Shown: positions 39,001 to 51,797, counted from the first letter of the stretch. The stretch is DNA of 64,000 bases from Caloramator sp. mosi_1 (GCF_028622835.1 NZ_CP117677.1:2528820-2592819), one strand, 5' to 3'. The notes: generated by a model not told the origin, from the letters alone. Numbers and translations are program-made.

Positions 39001-40897
39001 ATATCTAATCCTAAGGATATAAAAAAATTAAAGGAGATTTTTAAAGACTACGAGGTTTATATTGTTGTTGGAAGCGATGTGGTTATAAATGCCTCTGCCT
39101 ATAAAAAGCCAAAAGAACAGGACTCTATACACACTCTAAATCATCTGATATTTGAAAGAAGAAGCCTAAATGAATACAGTCAAGAGATGTTTGAAGAGGC
39201 AGTTAAAAATATAGAGGGAGATGTTATAAAATTAAATCTACCGCCCCAATACGAAGACATAAGCTCTACTCAAATAAGAAACAGCATAGATGAAAATAGA
39301 GATATCTCAAATTTAGTAGACCCTCTTGTGCAAAAGTATATATATGAGAATGGATTTTACAGAAGAGAGCCCCAGTATAAATCCCTTCTTACAGATTGGC
39401 CCTTTGAGTTTGAAATAGTAGAGGAATATAAGGAGGCTGTTGTTGAAAAGCTGTCTAAACTTTTAAGATTAAATTTCTATGTAGTAAAGGAAAAGATGAT
39501 GAAGTTCTTTTCAAAGCCGTCGGCAAGACTTCTTATTGCTATTGATAAAGAAAATGACAGCATAGCTGGTTTTTCTGCCTTCCACTGGCTGCGTTCAAAC
39601 TCCTTTTATATAGAACTAAACGATACAGTTGTTTCTAACTTTTAAGGGAAATGCTGTAGGAAGAATAATCTGCATAGACGGAATGTATATAGATAAAAAC
39701 TCAAGCATAAAGGAACTGCCGCAGCTTATACTGACAGAAACGCTCTCCTTTTGCATAAAGAAGGACTACGACTATGCAATATATAAAAACCTACTGGACA
39801 TCAAAGAAAACTTTGAAACCCACAACCTGCTTTTATCAAACGGTTTTATTGAAGTTAAAACAGAGGACATATTCAATAAATGCTATGCTGTAAATATGAA
39901 CTATCCTATATCACTGCTTCTTGACATTGAAACAATTATAAAGGAACCCTATAGAAATACCGAAAGAGTAAAAAATGCTATAATTAAAACAAGGGAAAAT
40001 CTAAAGAAGGCTCTAACAAGGCTCTACGAAGGACATCTTGTTTTAATATTTGAAAGGGATGTTATATACAAGAGGCTTGTACAAAAGATTTGCAGGGAAA
40101 ACGGTGTTCCACCATATCAGATGGTGCCCCGAACACTTGGGCCTTTAATGTGCGTCCCCTATGGGAACATATTAAGAAGAAATGTTGTACCAAACACAGT
40201 AACAAAGGCACTCCATACTGAAAAACTATTTAATCCAAACCTAAAGACCTTCAAAATAGGCCCATACCCAAATTATCTTAGCCTTGAACTTCAAATTAAG
40301 ACAATAGCAAGCTTTGACAGACCTATTATACTTGTTGATGATATACTCCATAAGGGCTATAGAATAAAGGCACTTGACCCAATTTTAAAATCTGAAAAGG
40401 TTGATGTTCATAAGATTATTGTTGGAATACTGTCAGGTCAAGGTAAGGAGATTATGGATATACAAAACAGAGAGGTTGACTGTGCATACTTTATACCAAA
40501 GCTTAGAGCTTGGTTCTATGAAGATGCCCTCTACCCCTTCATAGGTGGAGATAGTTTGTTTAGAGGTAGCTATCCTCAAAGGAACCTCATACCTTCTGTA
40601 AACCTTATACTACCCTATGCTGTCCCAACCTTCTTAAAGGGGGCTTCAACAAAGGATATATTTAACCTTTCAAAGGTATGCATAGAAAATTCAAAAATGC
40701 TTCTTGAGGCTATAGAGGAGGAATATGAAGCAATAAACGAAAGAAGCTTAACCCTACAAAACATAGGTGATGCACTTGTATACCCAAGATACCCAGAACA
40801 CGGAAAATTTATGTACTACGACCTGACCCTATCTCCTTCAGTTTATCTTAAAAATGACCTTGAGCAGCTTGAAAAACTTGAGCCAATTTTGACTTAG
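36087..40897 (+). CDS. Giant multidomain protein: HD, helical repeats, adenylyltransferase-like, GNAT-like and phosphoribosyltransferase-like regions
   Basis: About 1600 residues with breaks near 36655, 37015, 37515, 38385, 38490, 38900 and 39640. The start follows TAGGAGGAAGTT. Order: an HD-like part at residues 170-250 (DHVCGVHYLSLYIA, AAGHDIGKFG); HEAT-like helices at about 340-870; a NadD/cytidylyltransferase-like domain at about 890-1090 (FMPGTFDPFSLSHKEIA, then SSTQIRNSID); a GNAT-like part at about 1095-1270 (IAGFSAFHWLRS); and a PRTase-like domain with the PRPP loop PIILVDDILHKGY near 1415. The HxGH motif is reduced to SLSH. A nucleotide-related role is inference. It heads a three-gene operon, 10 bases before the next start. 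Confidence 0.7.
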
Positions 40898-40907
40898 GAG
40901 GAATAAA

Positions 40908-42104
40908 ATGAATATATATAGAAAAAATAACGACCTTTTTATTTCAAACCACAGCTTTGAACTAAACAAAATATCTGAGGAGGATTTAAAAACTTCTGAG
41001 CATATATTTTTATTAAAAAATCAGGAACAAACAATAAGTTTAGGCAGGTTGTAACTTCTGCTACTCAAATAGAAGATTGTGAGGGCCTTGATTATATAAT
41101 AAAAAGAGGGGCAAAGGGTTTTTAGATGATTTAATAGATAAGAACAGGCTATCCTTCATTAATACATCCTTTGAAGGATGGGAGGAGCTTTATAAGACTA
41201 ACCCTTTAAAGGAAAAATACAAGGTAACAGTTGCAGGGCTTGGAGACGTTGGGGGAACACTATCAATTGGTCTTAGACTTTTAGGTCAAGACATAATATC
41301 TGAGATTGGTATTTTTGACCTTGACGAAAACAAAGTAAAACGATGGGAGTATGAACTAAACCAGATAAACTACTCAAACAATATAGCTCTACCTAAGGTT
41401 AAACCTGTAGGATTTGATGAGGTCTTTGACTGCGACGTATTTATATTCTGCATAACAAGACAGGTTCCTGATGTGTCGGTACAGGATGTAGATGTTAGAA
41501 TTGTACAGTATAAGAGCAATGCAGAAATAATTTCATTGTATGCAGAGGCTGCAAAAAGGCAAACTATAAAGGGTATTTCTTTGTAGTCTCTGACCCTGTT
41601 GACCATCTTTGCAAAAAGGCCTATGCAGAACTTAATAAAGATTATACCTTCCCGTCAGATAATGTTAAGGGATTTGGGCTTGGAGTTATGTATGCAAGGG
41701 CACTTTATTATGCTCAAAAGATGAATTTAGACTATTTTAAGGATAAGGGAAGGGCCTTCGGTCCTCACGGCAAGGACCTTGTGGTTGCAGATAATATAGA
41801 AAATTACAATCATCAGATTTCTCTTAAACTAACAGAGCTTACAACCAATGCAAACATAGAGGTAAGAAAAACTGGTTTTAAGCCCTACATTGCCCCAGCC
41901 CTGTCATCTGGTGCCCTCTCTATTTTAGCTTGTCTTAAGGGAGAATGGCACTTTAGTACGGTTGCAATAGGAAATGCCTTTTTAGGCATAAAAAACAGAC
42001 TTACAAAGTACGGTGTTGAAATAGAAACCTACGAAAATATGGATAACAGGCTATTAGAAAGAATAAAAAGGAGCTATGAAAGGCTGGTAGAATTTGATGT
42101 GTGA
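40908..42104 (+). CDS. Lactate/malate dehydrogenase-like NAD(P)-binding protein
   Basis: About 398 residues with breaks near 41030, 41110 and 41560. ATG 40908 follows AGGAGGAATAAA. After an unusual 90-residue N-terminal extension (MNIYRKNNDLFISNHSFEL) comes a Rossmann core, KVTVAGLGDVGGTLSIGLRL and IGIFDLDENK. The LDH-like stretch VVSDPVDHL (compare TNPVD) and the likely catalytic histidine in FGPHGKDLVVADN follow. The substrate is not clear. It is translationally linked to the giant protein before it and overlaps the flavodoxin-like gene after it by 8 bases, so the three products probably act in one process. Confidence 0.7.
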
Positions 42105-43136
42105 TACTTTACTTATTGCATCTCCTAATAGGTCTTCTATTCTAAACAATATGATTAGGGCTTTTATGAAGGATAATGCCTTTGAGGAATACAACCCTCA
42201 AAGGCATAAAAGTATTCAAAATAAAAAAATTGTATTTGCGGTTGAACTAAACAGTATTGGTATATGCCCCTATATACTTGATGTTTTAAATAATTTGTCC
42301 TTAAAGGGTAAAGATTCCCTTTTAGGTTCAACTGCCTGTATATTAATAAAGAGCCCTAATTTAAACTATACAAAGAGCTTTTCACAGCAGATTATATTTA
42401 TAAGCAACAGTTTAGGATGCCTCTTTATAGGACACCCAGTTGTTGAAGTTGTAGAAGGTTTTATAAACTTTAAAACGTGGCAGAAAACGCTTAATATGTC
42501 CCTTGAGGAAATCTGTTATCATCTATGCGAAGGGCTATCTAATAGATTTTTTAATTTTAAAATAATCAAAAACAAAACCCTAAGCTATCTGTACTGCACG
42601 CAAGCTATAGAGATACATCTAACACTCTAACCCTTTGGTATATGATAAAAAATTATATAGAAGGAATAAATATATTTGAACACCACGTTGAAAACGGAAC
42701 TATACAGGACTGCATAGGATGTCCCTTTAAAACCTGCCTCTACTTTGCAAAGCAAAAAGCTGCTTTTATGGTGGTTCTATAGTAAAGGAAATCTTCCTGC
42801 AATAGAAGAGGCTGATGCTGTTGTTTTTATATGTCCTAACTACAATGATGCAGTATCCGCCAACTTAAGTGCAGTTATTAATAGAATTACCGCCCTATAT
42901 AGAAGAAATCCCTTCTATGATAAGATGCTCTTTTCTGTAATTGTATCAGGAAACTCTGGAGGGGATTCAGTTGCAAAGCAGTTAATAGGTGCACTAAACA
43001 TAAATAAAGGTTTTATTCTTCCACCCTACTTTGCTATAATGGAGATAGCAAATGATATGGGAGAAATAAAAAAGTTGAAGGAATCCAAAATAAAGCACAG
43101 GAATTTGCACAAAATATAACTAAGAATTTAATTTAA
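42097..43136 (+). CDS. Flavodoxin-like NAD(P)H-dependent oxidoreductase
   Basis: About 347 residues with breaks near 42600, 42760, 42795 and 43095. ATG 42097 overlaps the previous stop. The N-terminal half (LLIASPNRSSILNNMIRAF) is not recognised. The C-terminal half is an FMN-reductase/flavodoxin-like fold: IQDCIGCPFKTCLYF, a CxxC-type cysteine cluster, ADAVVFICPNYNDAVSANL for the flavin phosphate region, and VSGNSGGDSVAKQLIG. It is the last gene of the giant-protein operon and implies a redox step. A two-domain fusion is possible. Confidence 0.65.
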
Positions 43137-43283
43137 AGATAGTATAAAAGCCTTCTGCTGTTTATTTTAAATTGCAGTATTCAACTAAAATAAACTTTGT
43201 GGCTTAACTCAATTATCTACGGACTAAGTATCTATTTTCTAAATTGGATTGGTTTTTTCACTGTTTTTTAAGGAGGGTTTAAG

Positions 43284-44240
43284 ATGAAAAAAATAATCCC
43301 CTTTTTACTGATAATATTATTAATTTTCTCATCCTGCGGAAAAAGCAAACTAACAATAATGACACTATAAACACAAAACCTACTACAAATGAAACTCAAA
43401 ATAACGAACAAAAGCCAAAAGAGGATAAGACTACAGATAAGGAAGATGAAAATAAGGAAAAACAAGAAGACAAAGAAACATCCTCTAATGAAGAAAACTT
43501 AAATAATGAAGACGTATTAATAATAGACGCTGACGTATCATCATTAAGCAATAAAGAGATAGACTTTGGTCCGCCTCCTATTAAAAATAATGAATCGCAA
43601 TATATGCCAAAGCAAACTGTAGAGCTTTTTAAAAAGTACGACGCCTACTATTTGGGTGATAAAACAAAAAAGGAGATATATCTAACCTTTGATGAAGGAT
43701 ATGAAAATGGATATACTGCAAAAATACTGGATGTTTTAAAGGAAAAGAACGTAAAGGCTGCGTTTTTGTGACAAGGCCATATATAAATCAAAATAAAGAA
43801 CTAATAAAAAGGATGGTTGAGGAAGGTCATATTGTTGCAAACCATAGTTCAACGCATCCGTCAATGCCGCAGAAGGCAACAGATTTTAATAAATTTAAAA
43901 GGAATTTGAGGATACAGAGACTGCCTTTATGGAAGTAACAGGACAGGATATGCCGAAATTTTTTAGACCTCCAATGGGAAAATATAGTGAACTTTCTCTA
44001 TACTATACCCAAAAGCTTGGATACAAAACAATCTTTTGGAGTTTTGCCCATAAAGATTGGCTTGTAGACGACCAACCACCTGTTGAAACAACTATACAAA
44101 GGGTATTAGACAGGTGCCATAATGGTGAAATAATGCTTCTACACGCAGTATCAAAGAGCAATACAGAGGCACTTCCCACAATAATAGATAAGCTTCGTGA
44201 AATGGGATACGAATTTAAACCTCTTACAGAACTTAAGTAA
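43284..44240 (+). CDS. Polysaccharide deacetylase lipoprotein (PdaA-like)
   Basis: About 320 residues with breaks near 43350, 43768 and 43900. ATG 43284 follows AAGGAGGGTTTAAG. The signal IIPFLLIILLIFSSC has a lipobox; a long Asn/Glu/Lys linker spans the wall. The NodB domain has EIYLTFDEGYENGYT, HIVANHSSTHPSMP with the metal histidines, FFRPPMGKYSE and EIMLLHAVS. The pattern matches PdaA-type enzymes that remove N-acetyl groups from muramic acid, needed for spore-cortex lactam. Sporulation role is inferred from the family. A strong terminator follows. Confidence 0.88.
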
Positions 44241-44262
44241 AAAGGGTGCTTGTGCACCCTTT
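44241..44262. terminator. Bidirectional terminator after the deacetylase
   Basis: AAAGGGTGC-TTGT-GCACCCTTT, a perfect 9-base stem with four-base loop. It touches the stop of the convergent zinc-ribbon gene. Confidence 0.88.
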
Positions 44263-44500
44263 CATAATATCTTTTTAGCTCTCTATAGCTGTATTCCTTA
44301 ATAAACCTATTATTCGAATCATCCCTTATAAGCAACCTAACTCTATCCTCTGAAATCTTTAATACTCTACCCTTTAGCTTTGTACCAAGCACATTAACAG
44401 GTGTATCAAGCTTAAGTTCCCTTAAATCTTGATTAGAACAAAACTCACAAACTCCTCCATCCTTAACTATTCTTTTGCAGCTTGTACAATAAAACATCAT
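44262..44500 (-). CDS. Small zinc-ribbon protein
   Basis: 79 residues once one A is added near 44275, which ends the frame at RELKKIL and a TGA exactly at the shared terminator. The unrepaired frame runs on through the neighbouring gene as nonsense. Two cysteine pairs (YCTSCKR and CEFCSNQ) form a zinc ribbon, followed by a small basic beta domain (LGTKLKGRVLKISEDRVRLL) resembling an RNA-binding or OB-like strand set. Start at 44500 or 44497. Function unknown; a nucleic-acid-binding role is possible. Confidence 0.6.
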
Positions 44501-44790
44501 AATCCCCCAAAACCAATTTTATTTCTTTTGAACTACAGTACAGTATATTTCCTCTTTCTCAAAAATATTCCATCAAAATTTTAACTAAAGTCCAAAAATA
44601 CAGTACAACTATATCAACCTCTTGAAAACATAAAGAAGGTAAGGACTATAAAAAATAGCCTATAAAAAGCCTCTACATTAAAAGACATTTATACTTTTTT
44701 GTAGAGAATCTCCCCAATAAATATACTATTCTAAAATCCTTACAAATAAGAAGGGACAGGCATTATAATCTAATGCCCGCCCCAACAATT
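44501..44790. other. Intergenic region, no gene seen
   Basis: AT-rich. It contains the weak hairpin CTCTACA...TGTAGAG (44671-44706) and a duplicated TACAGTACA/TACAGTACAA motif at 44536 and 44610. Otherwise nothing that I can support. Confidence 0.4.
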
Positions 44791-45063
44791 GACAAAGAGC
44801 CCATAAAAGATGCTCTGATTATGAAACTGCCCCTTGAAGGGATTTCAAATTGGCATATTTCATAAGCTTTACCAAGTCCATCTTTAGACTTTGAAAAAGT
44901 CCTAAATTCGGCACACGATGTACCGAGCCGAGCAGCCCTCAAGAGCAAGGGTATCGCAAGGTAGGACTTTTTCAAACAAAGAAAAGCTTAGATTTTCTTA
45001 GCGAAATGAAGGAATGCCAAGGAAATCCTTCAAGGGGCTTATCTTAACTTTTTCAACAGCCTT
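44791..45063 (-). repeat. MITE-like dispersed repeat, full-length copy 2
   Basis: Inverted copy of 17292-17572. It runs from TTGACAAAGAGCCCATAAAA to GGCTTATCTTAACTTTTTCA plus ACAGCC. The core AATTCGGCACACGATGT and CCGAGCCGAGCAGCCCTC is conserved; the two copies differ by scattered substitutions and short gaps. It sits between the zinc-ribbon promoter and the fchA 3' end. Confidence 0.75.
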
Positions 45064-45144
45064 GTAGAAATAAAAATACACATCCCAACTTTTAACAAAG
45101 TACCTACTTTCAAAGGATATACGCTATAGAACACGTTTTCCATA

Positions 45145-45797
45145 TTATGGATGAAGTAACATTTCACCTGGGTGGCACTTTAATAAAATCTCTTCTTTTC
45201 TATGTGCTGCTTCAATTAAAAATCTCTTACAGTGCATATCAACATCGCTTACTAAATCAATATCCTTAATTCCCTCTAAATTTATTCTTACATTTAATAC
45301 CGCCGCCTCAATTGCTGCATACAATTGTATAGCCGCAACTCCAGCGTCTGTTATAGCATTCTTGTTGCCGAATTCTGCAACAAAATCCACAATATCAAAC
45401 ATTGAAAAAGCTGTATCTGCAACAGCATAGGGTACAGAATAGGCCTCTAATAATGCCCTCTGTATAGCCCTCTCTCTTTCCGCCTTTTGCTCCTCTGTAT
45501 CCTTTGGCATTTTATATGCCTGCATAACCAAATTAAATGCCTCAACATCCTGCTCAATATACTCCATAAACTTTTTCTTAGCTCTTCACATTTTACTAAA
45601 TACTCATTAAACCTATTTTTTACATCATCACTATATTCCATATATTTTTTCTTGTTTACTGTTAAATTCATCACCATAGATGATAAACTTGCAGCAAGTG
45701 CACCTGACAGTGCAGCAACTGCACCACCACCTGGGGCTGGAGAGCTTGAAGCAAGGTCCTCTAAAAATTTTTCTATTGTATTTTCATATATCTTCAT
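45145..45797 (-). CDS. fchA: Formimidoyltetrahydrofolate cyclodeaminase
   Basis: Converts 5-formimino-THF to methenyl-THF plus ammonia, the last step of the pathway encoded upstream. About 217 residues with one break near 45575. ATG 45797 follows GAGGAGGATTAGG. It opens KIYENTIEKFLEDLASSSPA, then PGGGAVAALSGALAASLSSM, the glycine-rich folate-site motif. It is all helical. The normal end lies near AHRKEEIL; the last residues, LKCHPGEMLLHP, are encoded by a REP repeat that has invaded the 3' end. It is the fifth gene of the hut operon. Confidence 0.92.
45158..45180 (-). repeat. REP-like palindromic repeat, copy 4
   Basis: Reverse copy ACATTTCACCTGGGTGGC plus ACTT, preceded by CCATATTATGG, the second palindromic block. 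It encodes the tail of FchA. Confidence 0.85.
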
Positions 45798-45808
45798 CCT
45801 AATCCTCC

Positions 45809-47054
<1,246 letters not shown>

Positions 47055-47064
47055 AGTACCACCC

Positions 47065-47958
47065 CTATTCAGCTATTCTATGCTCAAGAACCTGCTCGAT
47101 GCTAAAGTTTTCAAGCTGTAGGTAGTACTCTAAAGAATCTACAAGTGCCTTCATTGGAACAAGTCCAACTATCTCACTTCCAACAACCTCAACTCCAAAA
47201 CGTTTTGCCTCCATCTTAACCATTTCAAAGGCTCTATAGATTGCTGTCTTTTCATAGTTTACAAGATTCATAGATACTTGAGTTATATTTCTGTCCTCAA
47301 GCTTTACCCCCATAGCCTTTACAAACCTTAATCCTCCGCCAATAAATCTAACAGTCTTTGCTATTTTGTCTGCAATCTCAATATTTGGTGTATTTAAATT
47401 AACATTAAAGGCAACTAACGGTACTCTGGCACCAACTGCTGTGCAACCACTTTTTCATTCATTTCACTTGGCCCAAAATCTGGCTTCCATTCTGGATTTT
47501 TAATCTTTTCAAAAATCCCTCATACTGTCCCTTTCTTACATCTGCTAAATTTTTTCTCTCTTGTCTTGTTGCTGCTTCTTCATACAGATAAACAGGCACC
47601 TTTAATTCTTCCCCTATTCTTTTTCCTACAGCCTTTGCTATCTCAATGCATTCCTCCATAGTAACCTCTCTAACTGGTATAAAGGGTATAACATCCATTG
47701 CCCCCATTCTTGGATGTCCACCTGTATGGGTTCTCATATCAATCAGTTCACAGGCCCTATTTGTCATATTAAAGGCTGCCTCTATAACTCCCTCAACGTC
47801 CCCAACAAAGGTTACAACAGTTCTGTTGTGGTCTATATCAGAAGAATAATCAAGAAGCTTTACTCCCTTTACCTTCCTAACTTCATCTACTATTTTTCAA
47901 TCTTTTCTTTATCTCTTCCCTCTGAAAAATTAGGAACACACTCAACTATTTTAGCCAT
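47065..47958 (-). CDS. ftcD: Glutamate formimidoyltransferase
   Basis: Transfers the formimino group of formiminoglutamate to tetrahydrofolate, yielding glutamate. About 298 residues, the size of the stand-alone bacterial enzyme rather than the fused mammalian form. ATG 47958 follows AGGAGGTAGTAGG. It opens AKIVECVPNFSEGRD; HPRMGAMDVIPFIPV and VYLYEEAATR are active-site regions. Breaks lie near 47895, 47505 and 47435. Its downstream partner, the cyclodeaminase, is separate (fchA). Confidence 0.94.
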
Positions 47959-47969
47959 CCTACTACCTC

Positions 47970-49614
47970 CTATTTAAGCATTGGTATCTTTACGCCCTTG
48001 TCCTTTGCAAATTCAATTGCTTCATCATATCCTGCATCAGCGTGTCTTAAAATTCCCATACCTGGGTCACTGGTTAGAACCCTTTTAAGTCTTACATCCA
48101 TTTCCTCACTTCCATCAGCACATACAACCATTCCTGCGTGGATAGAATAGCCAATTCCAACTCCTCCGCCGTGATGAACAGATACCCAAGTTGCACCATT
48201 TATCGCATTAATTAGAGCGTTCAATATTGGCCAATCAGCAATAGCATCAGAACCATCCTTCATAGATTCTGTTTCACGTCTTGGAGACGCAACTGAACCG
48301 CAATCTAAATGGTCGCGTCCTATTACAATTGGTGCCTTAAGTTCTCCCTTCCTTACAAGCTCATTTAAAGCAAGTCCAAACTTGGCTCTTTCTCCATATC
48401 CTAACCAACAAATTCTTGAAGGTAGTCCTTGGAACTTAACCCTTTCTCTTGCCATCTTAATCCATCTTGCAAGGTGTTTGTTTTCTGGGAACAGCTCAAG
48501 TACAAGTTCATCAGTTCTGTAGATATCCTCTGGATCCCCAGATAGTGCTGCCCATCTGAAGGGTCCTTTTCCTTCACAAAATAGAGGTCTTATATATGCA
48601 GGAACAAATCCTGGGAAGTTAAAGGCATCCTTTACACCTTCATCATATGCCATTTGTCTAATATTGTTACCATAGTCAAAGGTTACTGCACCACGTTTTT
48701 GCATCTCAAGCATTGCCTCAACGTGACGTGCCATACTCTTTTAGCAAGTCTTATATACTCCTTTGGATTATTTTTTCTAAGCTCAAGGGCCTCTTCATAC
48801 ATCATACCACCTGGAACATATCCATTCAGTGGGTCGTGGGCTGATGTTTGGTCTGTTAATACATCTGGAACAAATCCCTTTTAACAAGCTCTGGAAGTAT
48901 GTCTGAAGCATTACCTAATACACCAATTGAAATAGCTTCTCCCTTTTCCTTTGCTTCAATTGCCCTGTTTAAGGCTTCATTTAAATCCTCATAATATACA
49001 TCAAGATATTTTGTGTTTATTCTCTTTTCTATTCTCTCCCTATCAACCTCTATACAAAGTGCAACACCCTCATTCATAGTAACTGCAAGAGGTTGAGCTC
49101 CACCCATTCCTCCAAGCCCTGCAGTTAATGTTATAGTTCCCTTTAGGCTTCCTCCAAAGTGCTTTTCTGCAACTGCCGCTAAGGTTTCATAGGTTCCCTG
49201 TAATATACCCTGCGTTCCAATATATATCCAAGAACCTGCCGTCATCTGACCATACATTGTAAGTCCCTTTTGTTCAAGCTCCCAGAAATATTCCCAATTT
49301 GCCCAGTGTGGGACAAGCATTGAGTTAGAGATTAAAACCCTTGGTGCCCACTTGTGGCTTTTAAAAATTCCAACAGGTTTTCCAGATTGGACAAGAAGTG
49401 TTTCATCATCTTCAAGATTCTTCAGCGAATTTACAATAGCATCAAAACATTCCCAGTTTCTTGCCGCCTTTCCTCTACCACCGTAAACTATTAAATCCTC
49501 TGGCTTTTCAGCAACCTCTGGGTCAAGGTTGTTCATAAGCATTCTCAATACTGCCTCCTGCTGCCAACCTTTGCAGTTTAGTTGATTACCTCTTGGTGCC
49601 CTAATCTCTCTCAT
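47970..49614 (-). CDS. hutU: Urocanate hydratase
   Basis: Converts urocanate to imidazolonepropionate using a tightly bound NAD+. About 548 residues with breaks near 48878 and 48738. It starts [20 protein letters not shown]. Key regions: [47 protein letters not shown] (dinucleotide site), the catalytic-type cysteine in [16 protein letters not shown], and [16 protein letters not shown]. It is the second gene of the operon, 25 bases after hutH. Confidence 0.96.
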
Positions 49615-49639
49615 AAATTAACCCCTTACATAAGTTCTC

Positions 49640-51143
49640 CTATTTTTCTTCTACCTTTATAACAAGCTCCTCTAATAGAGCTGTTGCCCTGTTTATGTCC
49701 CTATACATAATTCTATCTTCATCTAAAACTGATATATTATGCCTTAAAAGCTCATATCCTGCTAAAGTTCCCTTTGCAAGCCCCTTCATACCCCTTAAAT
49801 CAATTGCCTGGCAGGCTGCAAGATACTCTATTCCTAATACCCTCATTGCATTGTATATTATACTTCTTGCCTTCCTTGCTGCTATTGTACCCATACTGAC
49901 GTGGTCCTCTTGATTTGCAGATGATGGTATTGAGTCAACTGATGCTGGATGTGATAATACCTTGTTTTCTGAAACCAGTGAAGCTGCTGTGTACTGTGCT
50001 ATCATAAAACCTGAATTTAATCCACCCTTTCTTGTTAAAAAGGCTGGAAGGTCATTTAACTGATAATTCACAAGCCTCTCTATTCTTCTTTCTGATATAT
50101 TGGCCAGTTCTGATACCGCAATACCTAAAAAGTCCATAGCAAGTGCCATTGGTTGTCCGTGAAAGTTACCCCTGATATAACCCTATTCTCATCCGAGAAT
50201 ATTAATGGATTATCTGTTGCTGAATTAATCTCAATTTCAACAACCTTTTTACATAATCTATAGCATCTTTACTTGCACCGTGTACCTGTGGAATACATCT
50301 TAATGTATAGGCATCCTGTACTCTAAGTTCTCCCTGTTTTGTTGTGAGCATACTTCCCTCAAGAAGCCTTGTTAAGTTCTGTGCACACTTTTGTTGTCCA
50401 ATCTGTGGACGAACGTTATGTACCTTATAATAATATGCATCTGTAATTCCCCTTAATGCCTCAACCGTTAAAGATGCAACAATATCTGCTGCCTTTGAAA
50501 GAAGGGCTGCATCGTATAATGCAAGGGTTCCTATTGCTGTCATAACTTGAGTTCCATTAATAAGAGCAAGTCCTTCCTTTTCTACAAGTTCTATTTCCTT
50601 TATTCCAGCTCTTTTAAGTGCCTCTTTGCCCGATAATCTTTCACCGTTATAATAGGCCTCACCTTCACCTATCATAACAAGAACCATATGTGAAAGCGGT
50701 GCTAAATCTCCACTTGCACCTAAGGAACCCTTTTCATATATAACTGGATGCACACCTTTATTTAACATTTCTACAAGAGTTCTCAAGTGTTTCAAGCCTT
50801 ATACCAGAATAGCCCTTAGATAGTGCATTTGCACGAAGAAGCATTATTGCCCTTACAACCTCCTCAGAAAGCTCCTCTCCTACTCCACAGGCGTGGGAAA
50901 CAATTAGGTTTCTTTGAAGCTTTTTGGCCTCCTCCTTTGAAATTACAACATCAGAAAATTTACCAAATCCAGTTGTAATTCCATATACAACCTTTCCTTC
51001 ATCAACAAACCTATCTACAACCTCTCGTGCAGCCTTTACCCTCTTTTGGCATCCTCTGCAATACAAACCCTATACCCATATCTTGCAACCTTAACTACAT
51101 CATCAATAGTCAAATTTTCACCATCAATAATAACTTTATGCAA
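49640..51143 (-). CDS. hutH: Histidine ammonia-lyase
   Basis: Removes ammonia from histidine to give urocanate, with an MIO cofactor formed from Ala-Ser-Gly in [15 protein letters not shown]. About 505 residues with breaks near 51050, 50790, 50240 and 50170. The start is TTG 51143 ([20 protein letters not shown]), after AAGGTGGTGG. Other landmarks are [37 protein letters not shown] and [12 protein letters not shown]. It is the first gene of the hutH-U-ftcD-I-fchA operon. The promoter region carries AATATTCGAAATATT, a palindromic operator candidate at 51162-51176. Confidence 0.95.
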
Positions 51144-51233
51144 ACCCACCACCACCTTAAATATTCGAAATATTCTAATAACATTATAACACTAAATTCT
51201 TCTTGAAATTTTCTGAATATTTTTAACACATTA

Positions 51234-51283
51234 AAGTGCCACCCAGGTGAAATGTGAATTGAACCATATTATGGAAATGAATA
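51234..51283 (+). repeat. REP-like palindromic repeat, copy 5
   Basis: AAGTGCCACCCAGGTGAAAT, then GTGAATTGAACCATATTATGG. This is the fullest example of the two-block unit: hairpin CACC-CA-GGTG plus CCATA-T-TATGG. It lies upstream of hutH. Confidence 0.85.
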
Positions 51284-51340
51284 TTCGAAAGGTTCTATTA
51301 CTATTTCAATCAAATAATAGTAACTTTAACTTCACATTAA

Positions 51341-51363
51341 AGTACCACCAAATTGAAATGCGA
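51341..51363 (+). repeat. Decayed REP-like copy
   Basis: AAGTACCACCAAATTGAAAT matches the core at about 15 of 20 positions. The hairpin is largely lost. It lies 60 bases after a good copy. Confidence 0.5.
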
Positions 51364-51534
51364 CATTTTCTATTTTTGTTTATTTGTCACTTTAAAATTC
51401 ATTTTTCAAATATCTTCATAATATAAATTTAACCAAACAAATATGCATAGTTTAAAAATATTTTATATTTTTTTAAAAGAATAAGTTATTTTTATTTTAA
51501 TATGTAGTAGAAAATTAATTTTTTTGAGAATGAA

Positions 51535-51797
51535 ATGAAAAACAAAAAAATTTAACTCGATAACTAGCAAAGTAAGAAAAAACACAAAAGAATATATAAC
51601 ATATTAAAAGATAATCGAAAAATCTATACTAGTATGTACAAAATCGCTAAAGAAGAAAACGTTAATTTAAAGGATGTATATTCTGATAAAAAGCTTCAAG
51701 AAATTTATTTACGTAAGATCTTAATACAAGAATACAAAAAGAAATAAGAAAATTAAATAAAGAAATCATATCAATAAGGAGGAATAAAAAGGTATGA
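51535..51797 (+). CDS. Small AT-rich gene of unknown function
   Basis: With single-base repairs near 51553, 51610 and 51718, a lysine-rich protein of about 86 residues is read: SITSKVRKNTKEYITYLKD, MYKIAKEENVNLKDVYSD and DLNTRIQKEIRKLNKEI. It looks helical and coiled. Its TGA overlaps the ATG of the next gene (ATGA at 51794), a sign of real, coupled genes. Start and breaks are uncertain. The region is even more A-rich than the rest of the window, suggesting foreign DNA. Confidence 0.4.

Noticed and set aside
44003-44263. Zinc-ribbon protein extending to 165 aa
   Set aside because: The extension runs antisense through the deacetylase. One base in an A run gives a stop exactly at the shared terminator.
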